64,000 nt of DNA from Guptibacillus hwajinpoensis (GCF_001039475.1 NZ_LELK01000004.1:960330-1024329); one strand, 5' to 3'; shown: positions 17,277 through 26,400, counted from the stretch's first letter. Program-made: numbers and translations. Notes: a model not told the origin generated them from the sequence alone.

Positions 17277-17395
17277 GATTTATCCTCCTCAGTAAAGTCT
17301 TATATCAACTAATATGGCTAGTACCCGCTACTGCGTAAGAATAATCTTTTTGAAAGGCTATTTTCGTAGACACTGTTGTTATTGCAGTAGGGGGG

Positions 17396-17450
17396 GTATT
17401 TCCGCTCCAGGAGTCGAGCATCCTTCCGCTCCAATCAACGAAGTGTGGTT
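17396..17450. repeat. GC-rich repeat, family 2, solo deletion copy
   Basis: TTTCCGCTCCAGG is joined directly to AGTCGAGCATCC and TTCCGCTCCAATC, then CGAAGTGTGGTTTTT. In the full copy at 28103 the same two ends are separated by about 90 nt, both with CAGGA at the junction, so this looks like a deletion between short direct repeats. A G7 run precedes it. I see no other feature in 17277-17582. Confidence 0.7.
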
Positions 17451-17582
17451 TTTATTCAAATCAGTAATATGAAATTAGTTCTGATGGAAAATAGTGGACT
17501 TATTGTAAACTATTTTTCATATCTCAGGATCCCTCCTGGTGATAAAATGAACGTATAAATTCTTGTTATGGGGGGATATATT

Positions 17583-17777
17583 GTGTACTTATTAAAGATA
17601 CGTGAGGAAGATTCAGGTGATCTTGAAACCGAGAATATCGAGGTGCGCTATCGTGCTAATGTTGAATTTAAGAAGCAAACGCTAGCCTATTCAAATAAGC
17701 CTGGACGTTATGAAATTTCGTTGCAAGAAAATTCAGGTGAATTGATTCTTACAACTAAAGTTGGACTCGGTTGGTAA
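17583..17777 (+). CDS. Small hypothetical protein
   Basis: A 64-residue protein I do not recognise. GTG 17583 is chosen because a GGGGGGAT Shine-Dalgarno sequence lies 7 nt before it; an ATG at 17568 is in frame but overlaps that site. The sequence is acidic in its N-terminal third (REEDSGDLETENIE) and has alternating hydrophobic residues toward the end (ELILTTKVGLGW), suggesting a small beta-rich soluble protein. There is no signal peptide. It stands alone with its own terminator. Confidence 0.55.
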   Translation: MYLLKIREEDSGDLETENIEVRYRANVEFKKQTLAYSNKPGRYEISLQENSGELILTTKVGLGW

Positions 17778-17850
17778 TACATATCAAGCAATGCTTCTGT
17801 AAATAAAAATAGAAGTAATCGATTTGATGGATAATTGCATAAAGGGATAT

Positions 17851-17892
17851 AAAAAGAGTGCGTTTACGATTATGTAAATGCACTCTTTTTGT
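17851..17892 (+). terminator. Intrinsic terminator
   Basis: AAAAAGAGTGCGTTTAC pairs, with one mismatch, with GTAAATGCACTCTTTTT (17851-17867 and 17874-17890). It follows the small hypothetical gene. Confidence 0.85.
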
Positions 17893-17911
17893 TAACTATT
17901 AGAGTGAGGTT

Positions 17912-18047
17912 AATTTCCGCTCCAGGATGCTCGCTTTCCGCGGGGCGGGCGGTGAGCCTCCTCGGCTTTGCCTGTGGGGTCTCACCTGTCCCGCTAGTCC
18001 TGCAGGAGTCGAGCATCCTTCCGCTCCAATTAGCGAAGTGTGGTTTT
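17912..18047. repeat. GC-rich repeat, family 2, full copy
   Basis: The element starts TTTCCGCTCCAGGATGCTCG, contains CCGCGGGGCGGGCGGTGAGCC, and closes with CGAGCATCCTTCCGCTCCAA and CGAAGTGTGGTTTTTT. GGATGCTCG near the left end is inverted as CGAGCATCC near the right end, while TTCCGCTCCA is directly repeated at both ends. It is close to the copy at 28103. It is much more GC-rich than the surroundings and non-coding. Confidence 0.8.
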
Positions 18048-18170
18048 TTAAAAATAATTGTCTCAAGAGCCACATTCTGCAATAACAGTTCAAACGTATT
18101 CATTTACAGGTCAATTACGACCGTGCTACTATTCAACCATTGAGTTGAATAGAAGGAAGGAGATGTTTCT

Positions 18171-18827
18171 ATGGATTCAAGAGAGTTTAAAGATAATGTT
18201 TATGGTGAGTTTTCACGTATTGGGAAAGTATTATCAAGTCCTAAGCGCTTGGAGTTATTGGATTTGATCTCTCATTCTCCTAAGTCCGTTGAATCACTTT
18301 CGCAAGCTACGAAGATGAGTGTTTCTAATACTTCTAAACATTTACAAGCACTTCTTGATGCTCGTTTGGTTACATTTTACAAAGAAAAAAACTTTGTGTT
18401 TTATAAATTAGCAAGTCCAATGGTAGTATCCTTACTTCTTTCGATAAAAGCGGTTGGTGCAGAACAAATCGACGAGGTTAATACGTTACGAAATGAATTC
18501 ATTTTAAGATCCGATGAGCTAGAAACTCTTGAACTTGCAGAGTTGATGGAGCGGATGGAAGAAGGTAATCACATACTAGTTGATGTTAGACCTAGAAACG
18601 AATACGAAACTGGTCACATTACTGGAGCGATTTCAATGCCTATACATGAAATAGAGAAGCATCTAAGCAATTTACCAAAAGATCAAGAAGTGATTGCTTA
18701 TTGTCGTGGACCATACTGTGTATATGCGACAGAGGCTGTAGAGTTTCTTAGAGCAGAAGGTTACAACGCGAAACGGTTAGAAGCTGGTATCCATGAATGG
18801 AACCAAAGGCGCAGCAATTTTCAGTGA
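18171..18827 (+). CDS. ArsR-type helix-turn-helix regulator fused to a rhodanese domain
   Basis: A 218-residue fusion. Residues about 10-95 form an ArsR-family winged helix (SPKRLELLDLISHSPKSVES and NTSKHLQALLDARLVTFYKE). Residues about 115-215 form a rhodanese domain (VDVRPRNEYETGHITGAIS) with the active-site cysteine loop YCRGPYCVYA, which has two cysteines. Such proteins sense reactive sulfur or persulfide or a metalloid and control a nearby transporter. AAGGAGAT precedes ATG 18171. An MFS gene starts 43 nt downstream and is its probable partner and target. Confidence 0.9.
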   Translation: MDSREFKDNVYGEFSRIGKVLSSPKRLELLDLISHSPKSVESLSQATKMSVSNTSKHLQALLDARLVTFYKEKNFVFYKLASPMVVSLLLSIKAVGAEQIDEVNTLRNEFILRSDELETLELAELMERMEEGNHILVDVRPRNEYETGHITGAISMPIHEIEKHLSNLPKDQEVIAYCRGPYCVYATEAVEFLRAEGYNAKRLEAGIHEWNQRRSNFQ

Positions 18828-18870
18828 TGAAAAAATAGATTCGTGATTTTTAGGTGTGGAGGTGAGTGAA

Positions 18871-20097
18871 ATGGAAAGGTCGTTAAATAACGTACAAGTA
18901 GGCGTTAAAGAAAATCTTATGCAATTTTCATTATTAGTCGTTATCAACTTATTTGTAGGTTCTATGGTTGGTCTTGAGAGGACCATCTTGCCGATTATAG
19001 GAGAAGAACAATTCGGAATAGCTTCGGCGAGTGCTGCTCTATCGTTCATTGTTAGCTTCGGCTTCTCGAAAGCTGTTTTTAACTTTATTGCTGGTAATCT
19101 TGCAGATCGAATTGGGAGGAAACAGGTTCTTTTATTAGGTTGGGGAATCGGATTATTCGTACCCTTACTTGTCATCTTCGCACACTCCTGGTGGGTTATT
19201 GTTGTTGCTAACGTTCTTTTAGGGGTTAATCAGGCGTTAACATGGTCGATGACTGTTAACATGAAGGTGGATCTGGCAAAGCCTACCCAGCGAGGGTTAG
19301 CTGTAGGATTTAATGAATTTGCCGGATATCTTGGTGTTGCTCTAATGGCCGTTATATCTGGGTATGTCGCTTCAACGTATTCAATGAGCCCGGAACCGTT
19401 TTATATTGGTATTGGGATCGTTATTCTAGGATTTGTCTTTTCCATGTTCGTGAAAAATACTGAGAAACAAGTAAAGGTTCAAGCTCAGCAAAAAGGCACT
19501 ATTGAACGTATTGATTCAAAAGAAGTGTTCAAAAAGACAACATGGAAGGACAAGAACCTTTCTAGTATTAGTTTTGCGGGATTATCAACAAATTTAAAAG
19601 ATGGGATGGCCTGGGGACTCTTTCCGATCTTCCTAGCTGCTCAAGGCTTGTCAGTCGGTCAAATTGGAACCATTGTAGCTGTTTATCCAGCCTCCTGGGG
19701 ATTCTTTCAACTTTTTACAGGAGTATTGAGTGATCGAATAGGTCGTAAATGGCTTATTACATTCGGAATGTGGCTACAAGCTCTCTCACTTTGGTGGATA
19801 TTAGTTGTAGATAGTTATTCATTGTGGATGATCGGGGCTATTCTATTAGGGATAGGTACAGCTATGGTATATCCCACGCTTATGGCATCTATTGGTGACG
19901 TTGCGCATCCGGATTGGAGAGCAACATCAATGGGTATTTACCGTTTTTGGCGTGACAGTGGCTATGCCTTTGGTGCAATTATGGCTGGGGTAATTACTGA
20001 TCTTCTAGACGTTAATTGGGCCATTGGTTTAGTCGCACTATTACCTCTTTTTGCAGGGTTATTAACTGCTGTACGCTTAAGAGAAACGTTAAAGTAA
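18871..20097 (+). CDS. MFS transporter
   Basis: A 408-residue 12-helix major facilitator. The signature loop between helices 2 and 3 is GNLADRIGRKQVLLLG, and a related loop SDRIGRKWLITFG appears in the second half, supporting the internal duplication of MFS proteins. WMIGAILLGIGTAMVYPTLM follows. ATG 18871 is preferred because GGAGGTGA precedes it; GTG codons at 18856 and 18862 are in frame. It is co-transcribed with the ArsR-rhodanese gene, so a substrate linked to sulfur, metalloid or redox stress is plausible but not shown. Confidence 0.88.
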   Translation: MERSLNNVQVGVKENLMQFSLLVVINLFVGSMVGLERTILPIIGEEQFGIASASAALSFIVSFGFSKAVFNFIAGNLADRIGRKQVLLLGWGIGLFVPLLVIFAHSWWVIVVANVLLGVNQALTWSMTVNMKVDLAKPTQRGLAVGFNEFAGYLGVALMAVISGYVASTYSMSPEPFYIGIGIVILGFVFSMFVKNTEKQVKVQAQQKGTIERIDSKEVFKKTTWKDKNLSSISFAGLSTNLKDGMAWGLFPIFLAAQGLSVGQIGTIVAVYPASWGFFQLFTGVLSDRIGRKWLITFGMWLQALSLWWILVVDSYSLWMIGAILLGIGTAMVYPTLMASIGDVAHPDWRATSMGIYRFWRDSGYAFGAIMAGVITDLLDVNWAIGLVALLPLFAGLLTAVRLRETLK

Positions 20098-20101
20098 TAA
20101 C

Positions 20102-20136
20102 AAAAATCGCCCTGTGGATTCACAGGGCGATTTTGA
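20102..20136. terminator. Bidirectional terminator
   Basis: AAAATCGCCCTGTG pairs perfectly with CACAGGGCGATTTT around GATT. It separates the MFS gene from the convergent small gene at 20151-20279. Confidence 0.9.
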
Positions 20137-20150
20137 ATGAATTATTACCT

Positions 20151-20279
20151 TTAATGTGTAGAATGGAAGAGGTTTTGCTTAACAGATTTCCAATCAGGTT
20201 TAGGCGTTTCTTTCAAGCTTCGGAATAGGGAATAACCAAGACCTGCAGCCATGACTATAATAAAAATAATTTCGTCCAT
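20151..20279 (-). CDS. Small single-span membrane protein downstream of yumC
   Basis: A 42-residue open frame with a strong Shine-Dalgarno sequence (GGGAGGAAGGG) before ATG 20279. The product has a short acidic start, a hydrophobic stretch IIFIIVMAAGLGYSLF (residues 4-19), then a basic tail ending FHSTH. It lies 24 nt after the yumC stop codon on the same strand and ahead of the shared terminator, so it is probably co-transcribed. The function is unknown. The RBS, spacing and sequence composition argue for a real gene. Confidence 0.65.
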   Translation of the reverse strand: MDEIIFIIVMAAGLGYSLFRSLKETPKPDWKSVKQNLFHSTH

Positions 20280-20303
20280 ATCTATCCCTTCCTCCCGTTT
20301 AAA

Positions 20304-21311
20304 TTACTTCTTCTTATCGAACAAGCTTGTGCTGTGAAGAGGTTGAACTTTCGCATCTGGATCCATATAGGATTTTGCATTGTTAACTGCGGTTGGTGCT
20401 TCACCAAATCCTGAGGCGATCAACTTCACTTTACCATCGTATGTAGCTACATCTCCAGCAGCATAGATTCCTGCAACATTGGTTTCCATTTTAGAATTAA
20501 CAACGATGGAGTTCTTCTGGATATCAAGGCCCCATTCTTTAATTGGTCCAAGAGAAGAGATAAAGCCATAGTTTACAATAACGGCATCAACGTCTTTCGT
20601 GATCGTTTCTTCGCCTTTAACTTGTTCCAGAACAACCTGATTGATTTTCTCGCCATCTCCAATGAACTCACTGATGTTATAAGGAGTCTGGATGTTGACG
20701 GAGGAATTCATAAGTTGTTCAACACTGTGTTCATGTGCTCTGAACTTATCACGGCGGTGAATGAGCGTTACTTCTTCAGCGATTGGTTCTAGCATGTTAG
20801 CCCAGTCTACGGCAGAATCTCCACCACCAGCAATGAGAACTTTCTGTCCAGCGAATTTCGTAAGGTCATTTACGAAATAGTGAAGGTTTTTCCCCTCATA
20901 CTGATCTGCGCCTTCTACTTTAAGACGACGAGGTTGGAATGCACCAACGCCAGCCGTAATAATGACCGCGCGTGTGTAATGCTCCTCACCTGTATTCGTG
21001 CGCAAGTAAAGTGTGCCATCTTCAAGCTTTTTAACTTCTTCTACCGATTGCTCTAGAGCCACTTCTGGATTAAATTGATTCGCTTGCTCTTTTAAATTAT
21101 CAACAAGCTCTTGAGCGAGTACTTTCGGAAAGCCCGCAACATCATAAATATATTTTTCAGGATAAAGAGCAGAGAGCTGCCCTCCAAGCTGTGGCATACT
21201 TTCAATAATTTTGACGCGAAGCTGGCGCATACCACCGTAGAAAGCAGTGAATAATCCGACAGGACCTCCGCCAATAATTGTAATATCATATAGTTCTTGC
21301 TGGTCTGTCAT
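20304..21311 (-). CDS. yumC: Ferredoxin--NADP(+) reductase, thioredoxin-reductase-like (YumC)
   Basis: A 335-residue flavoprotein of the TrxR-like FNR type that moves electrons between NADPH and ferredoxin or flavodoxin. The FAD motif is [18 protein letters not shown] and the NADPH motif is [13 protein letters not shown]. It lacks the CxxC of true thioredoxin reductases, as expected. [12 protein letters not shown] near residue 275 closes the FAD site. AGGGGGA precedes ATG 21311. It is divergent from the type II NADH dehydrogenase gene at 21684. Confidence 0.93.
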   Translation of the reverse strand: MTDQQELYDITIIGGGPVGLFTAFYGGMRQLRVKIIESMPQLGGQLSALYPEKYIYDVAGFPKVLAQELVDNLKEQANQFNPEVALEQSVEEVKKLEDGTLYLRTNTGEEHYTRAVIITAGVGAFQPRRLKVEGADQYEGKNLHYFVNDLTKFAGQKVLIAGGGDSAVDWANMLEPIAEEVTLIHRRDKFRAHEHSVEQLMNSSVNIQTPYNISEFIGDGEKINQVVLEQVKGEETITKDVDAVIVNYGFISSLGPIKEWGLDIQKNSIVVNSKMETNVAGIYAAGDVATYDGKVKLIASGFGEAPTAVNNAKSYMDPDAKVQPLHSTSLFDKKK

Positions 21312-21683
21312 TGTCAGTCCCCCTTAAATTTAATCGATGTGCTTTCATTATTATAATCATAATAAAAACGGAACTAAACCCCTAACGTGAAAACACGTCT
21401 AGAAGTTTCATTATAAGGGTTGAAAAACAAAATAAAAAAGAATATGATTAAAATTGAGCGTCAGATTTGAAAAATTTATGACAAAGTGCGTATTAGATCG
21501 TCTTTTTTTTGATCTAGAACGTGAAATCCTTAACAATGTCTCTCAATCTTTCCTATTATTATCTATTATATGAGGGATAATATCCTTATTCTTAACGTTT
21601 ATGACGTTTCACGGTTGGACACATAAGGGAATTTCCTTACTATGTCCTAAAAAATATCGGTAAAAAAGGTGGATGTGATACTA

Positions 21684-22886
21684 GTGAGTAGACCAAAAAT
21701 TGCGATCTTAGGTGCAGGTTACGGCGGTATTATGACAGCGGCTCGTCTTCAAAAGGAAATGGGTACAAACGAAGTTGAAGTAACCCTCGTAAACAAGCAT
21801 GATTATCACTATCAAACAACATGGCTTCATGAGCCAGCAGCTGGAACAATGCATCATGATAAAACACGTATCATGATCAATGACGTAATTGACACGAACA
21901 AAATTAAATTCGTTAAAGATACAGTAGTTGAAGTGAAGCCAGATGAGAAACGTGTGATTCTCTCAAAAGGTGAGCTTGTATATGACTATCTTGTACTTGC
22001 ACTAGGTTTTGAACCGGCAACGTTTGGTATTAAAGGTCTTAAAGAAAACGCCTTCAGCATTCGTAGTGTGAATTCTGTTCGCAAAATTCGTGAGCACATT
22101 GAATACCAATTCGCTAGCTATAACAACGAATCAGAGCGTCGTGACGACCTTCTAACAATTATCGTTGGTGGTGCAGGTTTCACAGGAATTGAATTCGTAG
22201 GTGAGCTTGCTGAGCGTGTTCCTGAACTTTGTAAAGAGTTCGATATCCCACGCGACCGCGTTAAGATCATTAACGTTGAAGCTTCTCCAACGGTTCTTCC
22301 AGGATTTGATGAAGAGCTAGTTGAATATGCAATGAACCTTCTTGAGCGTAAAGGCGTTGAGTTCCGTACGAACACAATGATTAAAGAAGTGACAGAAGAT
22401 GGCGTTATCCTAGGTGAAGATGAAGAAGTGAAATCTGCAACTGTTGTATGGACAGGTGGCGTTCAAGGTAACTCCATCGTTGCAAATTCAGGCTTCGAAA
22501 CGAATCGTGGTCGAGTACCTGTTCGTAAAGACCAGCGTACACCTGATTACGATAACGTATTTGTTGTAGGTGACTGTGCGCTCTTAATCAACGAAGAGAT
22601 CAATCGTCCATATCCTCCAACTGCACAAGTAGCCATTCAAGCTGCTGGAACGGTTTCTAAGAACCTACTTAGCCTTGTGCGTGGTAATGAGCTTGAGAGC
22701 TTTACTCCAGACATTAAGGGTACAGTCGCTTCACTTGGTAAAGGCGAAGCAATCGGTAAAGTTGGAAACAAGAAACTTTACGGTTCTACAGCTTCAGCAA
22801 TGAAGAAAATTATCGATAACCGTTATTTATTCATGCTGGGTGGACCAGGGCTTGTCTGGAAAAAAGGTAAGCTAAAGTTATTTTAA
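21684..22886 (+). CDS. yumB: Type II NADH:quinone oxidoreductase-like protein (YumB/Ndh)
   Basis: A 400-residue, non-proton-pumping NADH dehydrogenase of the respiratory chain, associated with the membrane inner face. FAD motif [18 protein letters not shown] motif [13 protein letters not shown], and FVVGDCALL near residue 300. The quinone-site feature AQxAxQ appears as [12 protein letters not shown] 21684 is chosen over GTG 21669 because it gives the usual family N-terminus and leaves AAGGTGG upstream. A relative, yutJ, is at 575. The 21312-21683 divergent control region has no motif I can name. Confidence 0.9.
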   Translation: MSRPKIAILGAGYGGIMTAARLQKEMGTNEVEVTLVNKHDYHYQTTWLHEPAAGTMHHDKTRIMINDVIDTNKIKFVKDTVVEVKPDEKRVILSKGELVYDYLVLALGFEPATFGIKGLKENAFSIRSVNSVRKIREHIEYQFASYNNESERRDDLLTIIVGGAGFTGIEFVGELAERVPELCKEFDIPRDRVKIINVEASPTVLPGFDEELVEYAMNLLERKGVEFRTNTMIKEVTEDGVILGEDEEVKSATVVWTGGVQGNSIVANSGFETNRGRVPVRKDQRTPDYDNVFVVGDCALLINEEINRPYPPTAQVAIQAAGTVSKNLLSLVRGNELESFTPDIKGTVASLGKGEAIGKVGNKKLYGSTASAMKKIIDNRYLFMLGGPGLVWKKGKLKLF

Positions 22887-22903
22887 GATTGCAGGATAAA
22901 GAG

Positions 22904-22932
22904 GGCAAAGACGCTATGTCTTTGCCTTTTTT
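22904..22932 (+). terminator. Intrinsic terminator
   Basis: GGCAAAGAC (22904-22912) pairs with GTCTTTGCC (22918-22926), followed by a T run. Confidence 0.9.
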
Positions 22933-23100
22933 ATACTTTACAAAAGCTTGTATTCTTTGGAATGACAGCATTAGAAAAACCAAGGCTATCGCCAGAATCG
23001 AAATGGCGATATGCCAGTTTTTCTAATCTATTCAAAGGAATAGGGGCTATGGTACAGCTTATGTTCAAACGATATAGAATATGCCAGGGAGGAATAGATC

Positions 23101-23580
23101 TTGACTGAAAGAGGAAAGGTTTGGCTTGCCGCTGCTGGCATTGTTGAATCTGATGGGAAATACCTAGTTGTAAAGAAGAGATACGGTGGACTGAAGGGAA
23201 AGTGGTCATTTCCTGCCGGCTTCGTAGATCCAGGTGAGACAGTCGACGAAGCAGCTGTCCGAGAAGTATTCGAAGAAACGGGTATCATTGCTGAGACGGT
23301 AGGAATTGCAGGTATCAGATCGGGTGTTATTAACAACGACATAAGTGATAACTTAGTTGTGTTTCATATGCGTAGAGTCGGAGGTCAACTCTCGTCTGCC
23401 ACAACTGAGATCGAAGAGAGCTCATTTCAAACGAAGGATGAGTTATTAACAGATACAAGAACGTCGTCTATGATTCCTCCCTTTATAAATGGATTAGAGA
23501 AATACAAGACCGAAATGGACCCCGGAGCTCAATTTGGCTACACTTCCTATAAATTGTTATCAAATCAGAGAAATGATTAG
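23101..23580 (+). CDS. NUDIX hydrolase
   Basis: A 159-residue hydrolase of nucleoside-diphosphate-linked compounds. The Nudix box is complete: a glycine in AGFVDPGE, then REVFEETGI with the metal-binding glutamates. The start is TTG 23101, preceded by GGGAGGA at good distance; no ATG fits. The segment WSFPAGFVDPGE is typical of the ADP-ribose/NADH-pyrophosphatase-like group, but the substrate is not determinable. It is followed by a nested inverted-repeat structure. Confidence 0.88.
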   Translation: MTERGKVWLAAAGIVESDGKYLVVKKRYGGLKGKWSFPAGFVDPGETVDEAAVREVFEETGIIAETVGIAGIRSGVINNDISDNLVVFHMRRVGGQLSSATTEIEESSFQTKDELLTDTRTSSMIPPFINGLEKYKTEMDPGAQFGYTSYKLLSNQRND

Positions 23581-23595
23581 AAAAAGGACGAAATA

Positions 23596-23687
23596 TTCTG
23601 ATAATATATCATGTATCCGCTTACACAAGCAATCCCGAGGTAATTTGGGGTTTTTCTTTTTCTGTCATTCTTGATATATTATCAGAA
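23596..23687. repeat. 16-bp perfect inverted repeat enclosing a terminator-like stem
   Basis: TTCTGATAATATATCA (23596-23611) is repeated in inverted form at 23672-23687. The 60-nt interior holds AATCCC...GGGGTT followed by TTTTTCTTTTTC, a plausible terminator for the NUDIX gene. The right arm lies directly before the ribosome binding site of yuiA, so folding could affect yuiA expression. Confidence 0.7.
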
Positions 23688-23712
23688 AATTGAAACAAAA
23701 GGAGTGGTTGAA

Positions 23713-23841
23713 TTGAGAAGACAGCAGGATAAGGGTAAAGCAACGGACTGTCCTTATTGCCAGGGGAAGGGGTATTTTCAACTGCTTCTAGGCGGATCAG
23801 AAACATGTGATAGCTGTTCAGGAAGTGGAGCTAAAGCCTAA
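23713..23841 (+). CDS. yuiA: YuiA, small DnaJ-like zinc-finger protein
   Basis: A 42-residue protein with two CxxCxGxG-type repeats: CPYCQGKG and CDSCSGSG, as in half a DnaJ zinc domain, so one zinc ion bound by four cysteines is likely. TTG 23713 is the only start with a good site (AAAGGAGTGG). B. subtilis yuiA, next to yuiB and yuiC, is of similar size, and the same neighbours follow here. The function is unknown. Confidence 0.82.
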   Translation: MRRQQDKGKATDCPYCQGKGYFQLLLGGSETCDSCSGSGAKA

Positions 23842-23848
23842 TTTAACA

Positions 23849-23877
23849 AGCTAAGCGCAATGTGCGCTTAGCTTTTC
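23849..23877 (+). terminator. Intrinsic terminator after yuiA
   Basis: AGCTAAGCGCA pairs perfectly with TGCGCTTAGCT around ATG, followed by a short T run. Confidence 0.85.
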
Positions 23878-23958
23878 TGTTGGAACCGTTCACCTTCCGT
23901 TCATTGACTAACTGGATACAATCCAGTAAACTAACAATGATTACAAGGGGGTGAAGCA

Positions 23959-24276
23959 ATGGCTATTCCACAGCTAATTATCTCAATGCTATTATTTATA
24001 GTGCTTTTCTTTGGAATTGGATTTCTGCTTAATATGTTGTTACGTTCAACATGGGTTATGGCGGTTGCCTATCCAATTATCGTCATAATGATTATTGATA
24101 ACGTTTCATTTTTCCAATACTTCTCAATGCCAGGCGCTGCATTTAAAGCGTTGGGAACTGATCTTCTTTCACTTGGTAGTGCAGATGCCATTATTTTATC
24201 AGCAGGACTTGTTGGAGCTGTTTTTGCGGGTGTTGCGATACGTATGCTGCGTGTTAGAGGGTATCAGATGTTCTAA
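23959..24276 (+). CDS. yuiB: YuiB family membrane protein
   Basis: A 105-residue protein with three predicted membrane helices (about residues 5-26, 33-50 and 73-95) and a positively charged C-terminus. It matches YuiB in size and neighbours (yuiA before, yuiC after). AAGGGGGTG precedes ATG 23959. No catalytic motif is visible. It is a conserved Bacillus membrane protein of unknown role. Confidence 0.82.
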   Translation: MAIPQLIISMLLFIVLFFGIGFLLNMLLRSTWVMAVAYPIIVIMIIDNVSFFQYFSMPGAAFKALGTDLLSLGSADAIILSAGLVGAVFAGVAIRMLRVRGYQMF

Positions 24277-24312
24277 AAGCTTCGCCAATAGCTGGCAGAA
24301 GCTTTTTTTATT
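24277..24312 (+). terminator. Intrinsic terminator after yuiB
   Basis: AAAGCTTC and CCA pair with TGG and GAAGCTTT around a small loop with a T7 tail, directly after the stop codon. Confidence 0.85.
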
Positions 24313-24419
24313 TGGCTCAAACTCTGTGGTTTTTACTAGACAAGCTTGTTGTGATCCGAAATGGATGAATAGCATCACTGTTCTCTGGAAATGAATAGAC
24401 CATGAGAGGAGTGAAGAAC

Positions 24420-25022
24420 GTGCGTGTTATCGTGCTGATGGTAAAAGGCTTGTTTTTCACAGGTCTATTTGCAGCAGCTTTGTTATCTACGTATTTGTTA
24501 TTATCCGGTGTGTCATTAAACGAGGCGACAAAGTGGATGTTTCGAGATCAGGTAGTACTAAGTGAGGAAGATAAGCCTGAAAGTCTTGATTCATCTCAAG
24601 ATTGGACGCAGTATCCTGCACTTGAGGTGACAGCAACAGGATATACTGCGGGAAAAGAATCAACCGGTAAAACGCCAGATCATCCTGCATATGGTATCAC
24701 GTATTCTGGTGTGAAAGTAAAACGAGATTTATATTCTACCATTGCAGCAGATACGTCGGTTTTTCCAATTGGAAGTGTCTTGTTTATTCCTGAATATGGA
24801 TTTGGTGTAGTCGCAGATACAGGAAGTGCTATAAAGGGAAATCGAATTGATTTATACTACGATACGGTTCAAGATGTGTACAATGAATGGGGTAAAAAGA
24901 CGCTAAACGTGTACCTTATACAAAAAGGAAAGGGTACGCTAACAGAAGAAGCACTACAAGTTATGAATGAAGAAGAATCGATGCAGGTGTTCAGGCAGGA
25001 GCTACTGAAAGAGGTAGAATAA
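24420..25022 (+). CDS. yuiC: YuiC, 3D-domain membrane-anchored protein
   Basis: About 200 residues with an N-terminal signal or anchor helix ([19 protein letters not shown]) and a C-terminal 3D domain. The three conserved aspartates are visible in ATGYTAG...[21 protein letters not shown] and NRIDLYY. 3D domains are double-psi beta-barrels shared with lytic transglycosylases (MltA) and stationary-phase Sps/Rpf-like proteins, so cell-wall cleavage is likely. GTG 24420 is preferred to ATG 24402, because GAGAGGAG lies between them. Confidence 0.87.
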   Translation: MRVIVLMVKGLFFTGLFAAALLSTYLLLSGVSLNEATKWMFRDQVVLSEEDKPESLDSSQDWTQYPALEVTATGYTAGKESTGKTPDHPAYGITYSGVKVKRDLYSTIAADTSVFPIGSVLFIPEYGFGVVADTGSAIKGNRIDLYYDTVQDVYNEWGKKTLNVYLIQKGKGTLTEEALQVMNEEESMQVFRQELLKEVE

Positions 25023-25060
25023 CAATAGGTTCGGTTAGGTATGTTACTATGTAAAAAAGA

Positions 25061-25090
25061 AACGACGGAGCTCTAGCTCCGTCGTTTTGT
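25061..25090. terminator. Bidirectional terminator between yuiC and the BtuF-like gene
   Basis: AACGACGGAGCTCTAGCTCCGTCGTT is a near-perfect palindrome with an A run on the left and TTTTGTT on the right, between convergent genes. Confidence 0.88.
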
Positions 25091-25099
25091 TGTATGTGA

Positions 25100-25903
25100 T
25101 TAACTTTGAAGCAATGATTCTTCACTCTTATAAGCGGGATAGCGATCAGGATGAAGAATGGATGCGAGCTTAATGAGACCTGTGAGAAGACGCGGAGAAG
25201 GTCTACAGTAAAGCCACTCTTCGAGAACGTGAATAGGACAATCATTGAGCTTTTCCCAACCTTCACGTTTCTTTACAATGGCGGGATTCACTTTATTCTT
25301 CCTCACGCCAACCCATGCAAGACAAATATGGTCAGGCTTTCTGTTCACAACATCGTTCCAGTCGGTTTGAACAGATGCAAGCTCAACATCACGGAAACAA
25401 TTTCTAGCTCCAGCAAGTTCACTGATTTCAGTAAGCCAGTTTGTTTGGCCAGGTGTAAAAATAGGCTTTGGCCACCATTCCCAGTATATCTCAGGCTTGC
25501 TTTCAATCGAATCACTAATGTCTTTGTATTCTTTGAGGACGTTTCTGAAACGCTGCGATAAGGTGGTCGCTTCCTCACGTTTATTCGTTAATTCACCAAG
25601 CGTAACAATATCGTTACAAATATCGTCTAGTGAGTTAGGGTTCAAAACCGTATAAGAAAGTCCTAAACGATCAAGGGCTTCAATGTTTTTCTCCATACCA
25701 GGTACGCTTAGTGAGGCAAGGATTAAGTCAGGATTCAAATCTGCAACCTTGTTCATATCAATTGAAAGATCGGGACCGAGTCGCGGTAATGTATGAATCT
25801 GTTCAGGCCAATCTGAGAAATCATCAACGCCAACAAGTTGATCTGTGATTCCTAGAAAAGCACAAAGCTCCGTGTTACTAGGACAGAGAGAAACAATACG
25901 CAT
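25100..25903 (-). CDS. Cobalamin-binding-like (BtuF/TroA superfamily) protein without signal peptide
   Basis: A 267-residue protein of the class III periplasmic-binding fold. It begins RIVSLCPSNTELCAFLG, and DWPEQIHTLPRLGPDLSID and ADLNPDLILAS follow, all typical of BtuF-like cobalamin-binding domains. There is no signal peptide or lipobox, so it is probably cytoplasmic. The cytoplasmic subgroup is widespread and its role is unsettled; cobalamin trafficking or a sensor role is possible. It is read together with yuiD upstream (15-nt gap). Confidence 0.8.
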   Translation of the reverse strand: MRIVSLCPSNTELCAFLGITDQLVGVDDFSDWPEQIHTLPRLGPDLSIDMNKVADLNPDLILASLSVPGMEKNIEALDRLGLSYTVLNPNSLDDICNDIVTLGELTNKREEATTLSQRFRNVLKEYKDISDSIESKPEIYWEWWPKPIFTPGQTNWLTEISELAGARNCFRDVELASVQTDWNDVVNRKPDHICLAWVGVRKNKVNPAIVKKREGWEKLNDCPIHVLEEWLYCRPSPRLLTGLIKLASILHPDRYPAYKSEESLLQS

Positions 25904-25917
25904 GAAATGTCTCCTTT

Positions 25918-26400
25918 CTAACCAAGTTGAAGGGCATAATAAAGAATAATCGTTGCGATAATACCAAGTAAACCACCTACGAGAACCTCAATTGGTTTAT
26001 GGCCTAATAGCTCTTTTAATTCTTCGATCTTTTCGCGCTCCTGCTTTTGTTGCCAGTTCTTCGCTTCAGAAACAAATCTATTGAAATTCATAACAAGCTG
26101 ATTTAGTACAATTGCCTGTTCACCAGTTTGTCTTCTAACGCCGGTTGAATCAAACATTACAATAATACTAAACATGGCTGCTACTGCAAAAACGGGAGAA
26201 TCAAGTCCAGATTCAAGTGCGACGCCTGTTGCGAGCGAGGTTGTCGCAGCAGAGTGAGAACTTGGCATACCACCAGTAGCATTGAATAGTGACCAATTAA
26301 TTTGTTTTGTTGCAATAAAATAAATGGGTACTTTAAGAAATTGGGCAAAGAAGACGCCAAATAACGCTGCCCAAAGTGGGAAGTTAAACAAAATATCCAT
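25918..26400 (-). CDS. yuiD: YuiD family divergent PAP2 membrane protein
   Basis: A 160-residue membrane protein of the divergent PAP2 (DUF212) family. The PAP2-like motif GGMPSSHSAA is clear near residue 45 with the catalytic histidine, and FDSTGVRRQTGEQA carries the second conserved region. Family members may be lipid-phosphate or polyprenyl-phosphate phosphatases. The frame opens at 26412, but ATG 26400 matches the family N-terminus (M-x-LFxNFPL). The C-terminal ELLGHKPIEVLVGGLLG is also conserved. The gap 26401-26714 shows nothing beyond its two gene starts. Confidence 0.87.
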   Translation of the reverse strand: MDILFNFPLWAALFGVFFAQFLKVPIYFIATKQINWSLFNATGGMPSSHSAATTSLATGVALESGLDSPVFAVAAMFSIIVMFDSTGVRRQTGEQAIVLNQLVMNFNRFVSEAKNWQQKQEREKIEELKELLGHKPIEVLVGGLLGIIATIILYYALQLG

